64,000 nucleotides of DNA. Source: Hydractinia symbiolongicarpus. Lineage: Eukaryota; Cnidaria; Hydrozoa; Anthoathecata; Hydractiniidae. Below the pieces are notes generated by a model. It was not told the DNA's origin. It worked only from the letters and a program-made list of their open reading frames with translations, and ran no database searches. The position numbers and the translations under genes were made by a program. This document shows positions 1-11,200 of the stretch, piece after piece (positions within the stretch are counted from its first letter, which is position 1; the number at the start of each line of letters is the position of its first letter). The stretch is taken from NCBI RefSeq assembly GCF_029227915.1, contig NC_079884.1:9796001-9860000 (forward strand). Reading direction: 5' to 3'.

Positions 1-14
1 CAATCGCTAATCAC

Positions 15-720
15 CTTTAATTGCTTGGAAAGCTTTCACTTTTTCATCGTCCTCCCATCCAGCAATAAAAGCATGGAGGAAAATACCATAACAACTATAC
101 GCCAAATCACTTCCAAGTTCAGTGCATATTTTTACATGGGAATCTCGTAACTAAAATTGATTATTATAAAAAACGTAGTTAATAAAGAAATTGATGACGG
201 AAGAAATGCGCTTACTAAAGATATGAATACCTTGTCAAGAATTTTCCCAACTTGTGCCAGTCTTTCTCTTGTAGAAAACAAGCAAGTGGATCGCTTCAGC
301 ATAATTCCTATGCAACAATACCACAAAGCTCATTACATTAGCTATGTCATGCCGCGCAAAACTATAAAAATTGTGCACCTATTTTTATTTGACCTATTAA
401 TTAGTAATAATTAAAGGCCTTTAGTTTACACAACAAGTCGAAAAGTAATCGTTGTAAAAGTCCTAGAACGAAGTTAAAAGTTAGAAAATCAAATTATACA
501 TTATTTGTACTTTACCTAGCTGTTTATAGTGTTCGTGACACCTTTTCGACTCGTTTTGATATTCAACCGAAGCCAGATCGTCCGCATCCGCAACGCCCTT
601 GATTGCCGGAACGACTCTATCAGAACCTTCCTTACTGTAAACGTACATCAGAACAAGATTTCGAAAATCTTTTGATGCTAATGTTAACGAACCCAAGGAT
701 ATTAAAGGCGTGTATTTCAT
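15..720 (-). CDS. Unrecognised gene, first two coding exons, 3' part outside window
   Basis: Two exons on the minus strand read as one protein. Exon 1 runs from the ATG at 720 down to 516 and ends at a GTAAAG donor. Exon 2 runs from 143 to 15 and ends at a GTGATT donor next to the window edge. The junction keeps frame (205 nt, then 129 nt) if the acceptor after ACGAG at 144-145 is used. The predicted protein starts MKYTPLISLGSL and continues with charged helical-looking sequence containing ESKRCHEHYKQL, then SCYGIFLHAFIAGWEDDEKV. There is no signal peptide and no family I can name. It is divergent to the AP-2 alpha gene, with about 1.6 kb between start codons. The exon 2 acceptor is the weakest part of the model, because a better pyrimidine-tract acceptor at 151 would shift frame. 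Confidence 0.45.
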
Positions 721-2297
721 AATGCGAAAAATAACCTAAAAAGTAAATAACTTCCACATTATAAATTGCGAAAAAATCTTTAGCAAATTACCTAAACCAC
801 GGTTATTGCTTGTTCATTTCTTTTTTTACACTAAAGCAAACCAGTTACATTCTACCCGAAATTTATTAGTGGCGAGGTTAATTTTTGCGAATTTTGCATT
901 TTTATTCTGCTTTCACGAAAACAGATCTTCACAAAAATGACAATGGGCACCATTCGCGGAAATAAATTTGTGCAGAAAATATAAAAATTATCACTGTTCG
1001 CGAAAGTTGCCAAATTTTTTTTTGTTTTTTTTTAACTAGGCTGGTCACTTTTCGTATTCTTTATATTGCTTTAAACCTTTTCTAGAACATTAAATAATTT
1101 CTTCTGACTCTATATTTTGACGACTAAGTTTTTTTGCCGATTTCTTCCTTCTCTTTTTGATGAACTAATTACTAAAAATTAAGAGGATACAAAGGTTGGA
1201 TACTTTCAGTTTACATTCTTATTTAAATAGTTAGCATTTTATAAGCTCAACAAAACTATATGTATGCATCGAAAACAAAAGTTTATTTCCATTTTTTATT
1301 TTACAATAGTGCTTGCTTTGAAAAAGAAATAGTTTCCTATCAATTTTTCAAAATATTAGCCAACAAAAAATTACAAGGTTTGTAAAATTTAGTCCGTGAA
1401 AAATTGGGTAATTTTTTTCAGGTGACTAATATTTTTACGTACTAAAATGGTTATCAATCTTTTTTGCCGATTTATTTTAACCTGCGAAATAATTAATGCT
1501 GTACTTATCCGCGAAAATTAGTTTCGCCAAAATCCCACAAAATTTTTTGGCGAAAATTAAATCTTGTATAAGCACTCCAACATCTAAATGCTTTCCTATG
1601 GTTAGCTATACTTTGTAGTTTCAGTATTTGAATTGACTTATTGAATGATTTTTAAGCAACGAGGCTATTATAAAAAACAGGAATTGTATATACTTCAATG
1701 GGCAAAGGAGAAAAGGATCCCTTTTCAGTAAATAAGGTAGGTATGGCAAGCTGATTCTTTTCCAATTGTCTCTGTGATACTCTTCGTTTTCTGCATTTCA
1801 TATATCGGCATATAGACTGTTTTTGCCCCAGTAAATTTTCTTCTACTTCCCTAAGCTTTTTCTCTAGAAAAAATAATGAATATAACTAGCTATCAACGCA
1901 CTTTAAGACACGCAAAGAAAGTGTTCAGCTCTTACCTCCTTTCACTCTTTTAGATCTTTTTTCGGTATGATCCATGTAAAAAAATATTTTTAAATTTTTG
2001 CCTGTTTTGTTTTGTTTCTACTTTCTTTAAATTTCCTTCGCAATTCGATTTGTATTTTCGAATTTTCGCGCCAGAGTCTATTTCATACCCAGTCTTCTTT
2101 GAAGGGAAGCGTTTTTTCTATTAAATATTTTGATACACAATAGAAACGCATATTTGGTCACGTGACATTACTTTCATTAATGGCGGAGGAAAATATACAA
2201 GAGAGGAGGCGCAGCTAGCCGTAAAAATATTAATAGATTTGAACATATACTTTACTACCTGTGTTTTTGTATTAGCTAACTAAAAAAACAATTCAAT
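721..2297. other. Intergenic region between divergent genes, including the AP2A upstream region
   Basis: No coding exon is seen here. The stretch is AT-rich. It has scattered copies of a loose motif of the GGCGAAAATTAA / CGCGAAAATT type (around 850-1000 and 1500-1560), which looks like unclassified dispersed repeat. The last 150 bases before the AP2A start contain the promoter-like motifs listed separately. Confidence 0.6.
2157..2166. promoter_or_regulatory. Palindromic E-box GTCACGTGAC upstream of AP2A
   Basis: The sequence GTCACGTGAC lies 131 bases upstream of the AP2A start codon. It is a perfect palindrome and matches the extended E-box bound by USF and MiT/TFE factors (the CLEAR-type core TCACGTGA). 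An ATGGCGGAGG motif, similar to a YY1 site, follows near 2180. The motifs are seen directly; promoter function is inferred from position only. Confidence 0.45.
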
Positions 2298-5200
2298 ATG
2301 CCTGCGGTAAAAGGAGAAGGAATGAGAGGACTTCAAGTTTTCATATCCGATATTCGTGCTTGTGAGTAACATTTGTACTTTCTAGCAAGCCAAAAGTTTA
2401 TTTTGTTATTGCAACATAATACTGTTCTGAGATTATTAACTGTTTGAACTCCAACCACAACTGGTCACCTTTTTAAAAGTTTATTCTAGCTACTCTTTTA
2501 TGTAGGCAAATCCAAGGAAGCTGAAATGAAACGTATCAATAAAGAACTTGCAAATATTAGGTCAAAATTTAAAGGTAAAAAAAATATTTTTTTTATGATA
2601 AAGTATTTCTTGGTATAATGCTTGGTCTACATGCTAGTAGTGCATTTAGGACTAACCGTAATATATATACTTCGGCATTGCCAATGTTCATAAAAGTTAA
2701 AGGTTTGCTTTTTTTTGCACATTGGTAAAGATACGAGGGTGCTGATAAGCCGCATACGCCGTAAAAAGTGCGGGCGTTTTCGGGCGAGTTCGGCGTTTTG
2801 AAAAAAATTCAAGTATTCGCCCGAAAAAACCCGCATAGGCCCGAACAATGCCCGAAAAACAAAAACAAAAATAGACACTAATATGATTCATAAAAACTAT
2901 AAAAATTAAAATAAACTTACTATGTGGTAGCGAAGTTCTTAAAAGAACTGTTTTTGATGGTTTTTGATAAAGTTTACCTTCTAGCACCTTCTTCCCAACT
3001 ATCGTCCGCATGGTTTGTTACAAGGAATTGCATTTCGGGAATGTTCCGGGCGAGCTCGGGAAAGTGCGGGCGGTTTCGGGGGACAACCGCCAATTTTATT
3101 CGAAAAGTCGCCCGAACTCGCCCGTATATATGCAGGCGTTTGCGGCTTATCGGCACCCTCTTGTAAAAAAAATTTCTGTAGCTAGAAAATATAAACAACA
3201 TACCAAAAGAAATCTATCCAAAAAAAAAAATATTTCCTTACAATTTATTGAATTTTTTTAAAAGAATTAAAATAATATAGTTAAAATTTAATTCCACTTC
3301 CTCATGGATTTTATGCTACCGAAAAAATCTTGAATCTTAATTGATAGCCATTTTACCGTGTGTGAGTCCTGCTTTTTTACCTACACAAAATGTGTAGATG
3401 TCCATTGTTCTCACAATGAAACCAAAACAACTCTATACTTCGAGTGAGTTGAAGTATAATTCTGTGCTGATTAACAATTATTAGGACCAAGTGCAGGTCT
3501 GCAAACGTGAGCAAACGTGAGTGTAGTGTTTAATTTTCTTTTGTAGCAGATAAATTTATATAGAAACAATCTACCCAAGGCAGAAATTTTGCCAACATCC
3601 AGCTGTTGTCACTTGTGCAAAATTTTGACACAAAATTATTATGATTATAAGATTCTCCTATTGAAATTATCTCAATATCGATGTTAAAGTATATATATCC
3701 GGGTTCTAATTAGAAATGTAAAGTCAGCTCGCAAAAAAATTATTGACTGTAGAAATGTAAACATCCAATGTAGGCCACTTGTCAGTGATCTCTTGATAAT
3801 GATTATTTTGTTGCAGTAACCGTTATAGAAACAAGTGGAACAAATGATCGATGAACAAAAAACAATTTTAACATATCTTTAGTAAAATAATTTGCAAAGA
3901 CAGCATTTCCATTTGCAAATTCTGTGAATTGCGACCTGCTAATTCAAACCTTGTAAATTACGGTTGATCGTGACTTATTGATATTTTTAGCCAAACAGTG
4001 CAAAAGAAATGTATAGTCTAACAACACACTGCATTTGTAGTGGAAAGCTATAAACGATAACCATATTGCTATAACCTCATTAAATAAACATGTGGTAGTA
4101 CAGTGTAAATTCTCGATGTGAATTATAAATCTACCAACGTACACTGTTAAATGCAAAATTGAAGTCAGCAGAATTTTGCCGACATGAGTTATAAATCTGC
4201 TGATTGAGAACAATAATACTTTCAATTGCCTGTTGTTAAATGGTTCTTACCTTGATAAGGTAACTTCAAGGCTTCACCTGTTTTAATACTATTGTATTGG
4301 TTAGTAAAAGCTAACAAATTGCAATATTAACTGTGACTTTGCCTTTGCACATATAAGACATCAATTGCATTTCCTGTAGTTTAATTTAAATTTTGTTATG
4401 GAAATTCAAATAGTTATAATTTGCAATAAAGTTCTTCTATGTAATCTCTATAATAATACAGAGACTGTGTCTGCCTGCAACAGGTAAAGTGGATATGTTC
4501 ATTTTCCTTTGATGTCGCTGAAAAATGCATGTCTAATATGCTAAATTTTTTGACGTTACGCCGCGAGGGCAATAACAATACTACTTTAACGTCAATATCC
4601 CTATATTAAATTAATGAAGCCATTACAGTGCACCTAAAACTTTGAAGCCAAATAGCTTGGAAACGACGTGGTGACGTCAATGATTTTTCACCGCATGGGT
4701 AACTAGGGGCCAATTTGTGAACGGATTAATGACGTCATTAAAAAACCTTTAAACCCTAATATCTCTGCAACCGCTTATAGAAAGTACACGATCCTATACA
4801 TTTTCTTGATCAGCGTTTTAAGATCTATGCGATGAAGGCAACAGGTATACAAACTTTTTTGACGGGCCATTGCTGGTGTCAGCAAAACTTTTGAACCTTA
4901 TATCTCATTAACCACTGATCAAAAGCACATGATCATCTCACACTCTACACAATCAGACCGTGTAAAAAAAAGGTTCTAATTATTATCAAAATTCCAATGA
5001 AGCTTCCTTTTCATTTTTATCCTGTCTCAGTGGATTTTTCCACAGGCTTTATCAACTAGTAAGTAATAACATAGTCAACCCACAAAGTATTTCCAGCTGA
5101 TAAGATTTGTTTTATTTTATTACATGGTTTGCTTTGAACGAATGAAAATCATGAACACAAGTTTTATAAATGACAAAACCGTGAGTCTTGTGAGAGTTGT

Positions 5201-8200
5201 TTTATAAGCGATTCTGCAGAAAATTGTAGAAAATTGATGCACACCTGTCATAGGCAGACACAGTCGTGCATTATATAATACTAGTTGTCTCACATGTGAA
5301 ACATAATCCCACACACAGCCAACACCAAAAAACATTCATAAAATAGTTATATAATGTGATAAATATTTAAAATCTGGTTTTATGATTGGATTTGTTAATT
5401 TCAATCAAAAGGCAGAAAATTCAAATCTTTTTTTTATCTTCTCCAGAAACTACTTTAATTTGCACTCAAACTTCCTCAAAAATTTTAATTTGGGATTTAG
5501 GGAGGCAGAAACATAATCCACAATGTATCTTCAAAAAGTTCAGAAAGAAAATGATATTGTTTTATTATTTCTGTTTGTATAAATCTTAAACTGTTTGAAT
5601 TAGAAGAATTGTATTTATTAACATAAAACTTGGCATAACCTTACCTTGTGTTTACACGTGTAAACACAAGGTAAGGTTATGTCCATATGTGTCATTGTAT
5701 ACAGCCATTAGTATAGTGGCTTTATTTTAAAATTTTCACTTTGTTAAAATTAGGTGACAAACAGTTGGATGGTTATCAGAAAAAGAAATATGTGTGCAAG
5801 CTTCTGTTTATTTTCCTTCTGGGAAATGATATTGATTTTGGACATATGGAAGCTGTTAATCTATTGTCATCAAACAAATATTCTGAAAAGCAAATTGTAA
5901 GAATTTTTTTTTATTTCTTATTTTAACTTTTTATTGGATAAATATAGCCCTAGTCACTTAAGGTGCATCATGAGTCATTCCGTGTTCTGTACATGGACCT
6001 GAATTTCCTTAAATGAGCTACTAAGGTAGAAACAGATTTTGCATAAGTCACATTTTGATTAAAGGTACTGTCCAGTAAAAATAGTAGCCTTAACTGAATT
6101 GCACTTTTATTTTTTTTTGCGAAAATGTAAGTGATTATATTTCTAAAGTTTACAACTCGAATAACATTTCCTTTATGTTTACAAATTTTTCATATCGCAC
6201 ATTGTCAAAAGCAAATTTATACCGAAGCCATTCTACATGAAAAGGAGGCTAAAATGATATTTTTGTTGTGTTGTAAGCGTTGGCTTCTCTGCGAATCAAA
6301 AAATTGTAAGTAGAAAATGATTGTTTAACTCTGAAAAATATTACCAGATTAAATTTAATTTTTTTTTAATATTTTACCCCCTTTTTAAAAAAATATAGCA
6401 ATTTATGAATATTTAATTTCAAAGCATGCAACTCACTGTCAGAGATAGAACTTTATGTCCCTGTCCACACAAACAGAATGTCTGTCTCTACATAAATTAA
6501 AGTAGATTATTTTAAAGCTGCTTTATTTTTTGTGTCGATACTGACACCAGACGCGGGTAAGATAATTTACGTAAAAGTATATCTACGCAGACATCCGTTG
6601 GAGTGGCCGATGCTCAAACGCAGACAGCATTGTGCGATGATGAAATGAAAAAATCTGACCTGACATTACAAGTTAAATTCCTTGACGAATCTGAATCATT
6701 TTTGGTAATATACCAAACTATCAACTGTTGTTGTCATATCGTACATATATCGTTCTCCAGAAAACCGACCGTCAAAAGAAGAAAGTATAGAAAATACAAA
6801 CACATTAAATAAATTGTGTTTTATGTACCTTTATACTTCCTCGACAATTTTAAACCTCGTTCCCAGTACCCATATTCTATTACCAAAGCTACCTCAATTA
6901 GCGAACAAAAAGAAATGCTTGGTTCGAGGTTATTCATATTTATACTTTTTATACCGTAATGCTTTGAATAAACGCCCATTAAACGCCCCCAGAATAGAGA
7001 TTATACCGCACGTGGATTAAAATTGTTTAAATAAGACTTAGGGCATGAAGAAAAAACCCCAGTAAATTTGGACCTGCTATGGTTTCCAATTGTTTTGTCA
7101 AATGAAGAAATTATATACAATTAAATCCATGATAAAATGTCTGTTCCGCCTGTAAGTGCAGTTTTGCAGACTTGACTCATCCGTGCTTCGTCAGCGTTCA
7201 CCTCCGCATAAGTTAAGAACCGCATGGCTGGATTTCTTGTGTAAGACCTAATTACTAACGACAAAGGGGCCAGGCAAAAGAGATTCATGTCTATGTAGTT
7301 CTTTTAACTAAGTCGGGAGTCGGTGAATTAGCTAGGATGGTCAGGTTGGCTATCAATAGGCTTGCTCGTGGATGAAAAGGATCAGCACTTTTCGATAATT
7401 CTGAGATCTAAAACTGTCTGACCAAGACGGAAATCTTTCAACGTTTTGTCCGACGAAAGTTCTAAACGAGCTAAGGACATGTCCGAAAAAACTGGAAATG
7501 TGGCGGGCATTTTGTCTGACGAGACTCCAAAAATTATTTCGAGGGCTGCCATCGCACGCTATAAAATGGGATTTTATAGGTTGATTTTTAAAACTCAATA
7601 TTTATTTTTCAGGCGTGGGATTAATTGCATGCCTGAAACGATTTAAGCGTGTGCCACGGCGTACACGTGCGATCGTACGCTTCTCCTGAAAAATTTTGTT
7701 GTTTTTAATTTACAATTAAATATTCTCGTCGTGAACTTCATTTGTCCGAGAAAAATCAATTTCAGGTATTTCTTCACCTTCTTTGAAGCCAGTATGCACC
7801 CCATTCGTACTTGGATATTCTCTACGTATCTTAGACACGACACAAGATGGTATAACCCGACAAACGCCTTTTCCCAAGTGGTTATGAATAAACCAACAGA
7901 ATTGGCGGTATGCCGCATAGCGATAAGATCTAAAAATATCATCCTCAAATAAGCCTCACTTGTTAGAAACTTCATTTTTTTAAGTCCACGGCTTTCCCGA
8001 TCGTGGAGAGCGACTAACGCTGTCCACAAAGTGTTCTTTAAAATCACAATTGCGTTGAAATCTTCGAGCTCTATTTAGTATTCTCTGTTATACATTTCTT
8101 ATCTAAAATACAAAAATAAATAAAATACAATAGAAACCTTGTACCCAGGTGCCCATTTATAATACAACCAGTAGAAAAATGTGAGGTCAAATTATATAGG

Positions 8201-11200
8201 TACCGTAGCTTCAAGTATTTTATAGTGTCCACCTCGTTACAGCACAAACACTCAACAGCTGAAGGCATCCTCTCGCACTTTTCACATAAGCACCACTCAC
8301 TGACATCTATCTGTGTGCGAGAAGCAGCGGGTGATTCTGGTGCGTCAGGTTCATCGTCATTATAAGAGGGAATTTCTTGTTTGTTATTGGGTCGTTCTGG
8401 CTCAAACTGAAATCCAATATGTTTATATTTCTGCTTGTAAACATGATTGATGAACGTAAAAAAATTCTGTTGGGAATATCATTAACTTTTTTTTCTTTAT
8501 TTTTCTTTCTGCACGCGCGCCAGTCTCTACACGGGGGTAACCCAAAGAATATGTCATTGCATAAATTGCGCATATTAATGTTTTTACCCAGTCCTTTTCC
8601 GCGTTCGAAATTCAGTAAAGATGGTGATTGAGAATGGCATGGTCAAGTAAACATATTCAGTTTAAACTTATGAAAGACAATTTTGGTTGTATTTTAATAC
8701 TTTTTTCTTTACTTTTGTGCCGAGATGTAACTAATATCAAGTTTTAATTTTTTACCAGACAGTACCTTTAAGATAGAATGTAAAGAACTAACCTTTTTAC
8801 AATTCCATTTTTATCACTGCCATGGTAGGTAAGTAGGTAATAGAATGTATTGATATTTTATACAGTATGATTCATGTATACTATGTTATCTAATCGCACA
8901 TTGGTACCTGTGTGATAGGAAGCACTAGGAAACATGTTAAGATTTCATGACCTTAGCTTGAATATATTTAACAATTGATATTTCATACACAGGGTTACTT
9001 ATTTATATCAGTTTTAATTGGTGCAAATAATGAATTGATGAAGCTGATTATCCAACATACTAAAAATGACTTGAATAGCAGTAATCCAATTCATGTCAGC
9101 CTGGCATTACAGTGTATTGCTAATATTGGTAGTCCTGATATGTTGGAAGGAGTTGGTCATGATGTTCCAAAGTTATTGATTTCTGGGTATGTATTTTGTC
9201 TAAAAGCTTTAGAATCTGTTTCTAACAAAGATGTAAAAATCGTTTTCTTTTTCTTCTAAAAAACTGTTATTTTAAAGTCATTTTTTAAATATTTCAGTGA
9301 GACGACAGATGGTGTAAAACAATGCGCCTCATTGTGTTTGCTAAAGTTGTTTCGAATAAATCCATCAGTCTTACCCCGCACTGCAGAAATGGCCTCAAGG
9401 ATTTGTCAGATGATAAATGATTCTAATTTGGTAAGTAAACATTCACATTTTCACATCTGTTGTGTAAAGAAAGCATCATTATATAATATGTGTGGAGTTT
9501 TTTGTGTTTGCATATAAACCAGTATCATGATTGTTTTAACTGTTTCATCCTTTTTCGAAACATTTTTTCCTTTTAGGGTGTTGTTACTTCAGCTGTTAGT
9601 TTGATCTATGAGTTTGTTCAAAAGTTTCCAGATGATTATAAAGGGAGTGTAAATCTAGCCATAAATCGATTAACAAAGGTGAGATTCCCAAGTAATGTTT
9701 GCAATGTGTGTTTGTATTGTAAAGTTGATATTTTTGTTATGCTTGCTCACAATCTTGGTTAAACTATATTTATTTGATTTTATGAATCAATAAACCCAAC
9801 AAGAGAAAGTGAAATTAATGTATAAAAATATAATATAAACTATTTTATTTGTTTGTTAGATTGTCACTTCACCAGATTTAAAAGATTATACATATTATTT
9901 TGTCCCTGCACCATGGCTGTCAGTAAAACTGCTGAAGCTGTTACAACTGTATCCTGCTCCAGGTAAATTTTTCTTTTTTTCTTGTTTTTTTTAAGAAGGG
10001 TAACGAACATTGTATATATTTTCTTTATCATAGATGATGCTGCACAATTAGGTAAACTAACAGAATGTTTGGAAACTATTTTGAATAAAGCTCAGGTACA
10101 CAAATTGAATTTATATTTTTGTATTGGAAATCCTGTTTGATTTTAGACATACTTTCTGAGGGACTTTTAGTTTTAGCCTAAATGTTTTGCAAATAGGTAG
10201 GATTAGAAATACAAGAACAATCCATAAAATAATGCTAGGATGCTTTAATTATTATAATAGAAGAAGTGGATTGTAAAACTAAAATGCTTTGTTGGCGTTT
10301 GTGTAAAAATATTACACATTTAAAACTAGTAGATTTGCACAAATGTGCACTAATAACCACTCCCACCACATAAACAAGTTTTACCAACGGATGTCGAAAA
10401 TAACAATGATATCAAAGTTTATACAACATTCGTTTTCTATCTTGTAATTTCATTAATTTGCACAGAGTTTATTAGTTTTGCATATATAAATACATTTTCT
10501 ATTTCGCATTTAGGAGCCACCGAAATCCAAGAAAGTTCAGCATTCAAATTCAAAAAATGCAGTTTTATTTGAAGCCATAAATTTAATAATTCACCTGGAC
10601 AGGTAAAAATCAGTTGCAATTATGAACAGTAGTCACAGTGATATGAACTTTTGTATCTCTATAATAATGGCCATACCTTGTTCTTAATGGCTGCCAGATT
10701 GCTCTTGTGCAAAGTATACAAGAAATAGTGAAATTTGAGCTGTGTATGACTGAAAAAACAATTATGATCAGAATATGTCAGACGAGCGAATCTGTGGATT
10801 TTTCAACTGGTTTATTATAATTTTTTTTATTTCATGATTATTTTAGTGATCAACACCTTCTTATAAGAGCGTGTAATCAGCTAGGACAATATCTAACACA
10901 CCGCGAAACAAATTTGAGGTAAAGTTTGTTCGAATACTATTTAAGAATTAAATGTAAGAATTTATACGTAATTTATTTTTTCAATGGAAAGCTGCTGTGA
11001 CCACATTTTTTATACATTATTCAGATATCTTGCTCTGGAAAGTCTTTGTGCAATGGCAAATTCCGAGTTTTCTGCGGAAGCTGTAAGAAAACACCAAGAG
11101 ACTGTTATCAATTCTTTAAAGGTATCCATTGTTACCTCCTGTCCTTTTTTCTATATTATCAACTTTGACTTATTTTTTCATTTTTTTTTTTTTTTAGACT

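Larger units (their letters stand above)
6063..8767. mobile_element. TTAA-flanked DNA element, 2.7 kb, inside AP2A intron 3
   Basis: The left end is TTAA (6059-6062) followed by AGGTACTGTCCAGTAAAAA. The right end, read on the minus strand, is AGGTACTGTCTGGTAAAAA followed by TTAA (8768-8771). The 19-bp inverted ends have two mismatches, and the target duplication is TTAA, as in piggyBac-type insertion. No transposase catalytic domain is visible. The cargo is a decayed P2X7-intracellular-domain-like gene on the minus strand (7716-8425) and an exon-like stretch at 6594-6705. The part 6995-7690 also occurs in inverted orientation at 38990-39580, so that segment may be a separate repeat nested here. 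Confidence 0.72.

Noticed and set aside
7643-8047. 134-codon minus-strand open frame as a gene of its own
   Set aside because: Its first part carries the P2X7-like [11 protein letters not shown] block, but after that the family match continues in a different frame, so this frame is a product of a frameshift.
8307-8573. 88-codon minus-strand open frame
   Set aside because: It covers the same bases as the P2X7-like N-terminal part but in another frame; the frame giving GFQFEPERP and WCLCEKC is the meaningful one.
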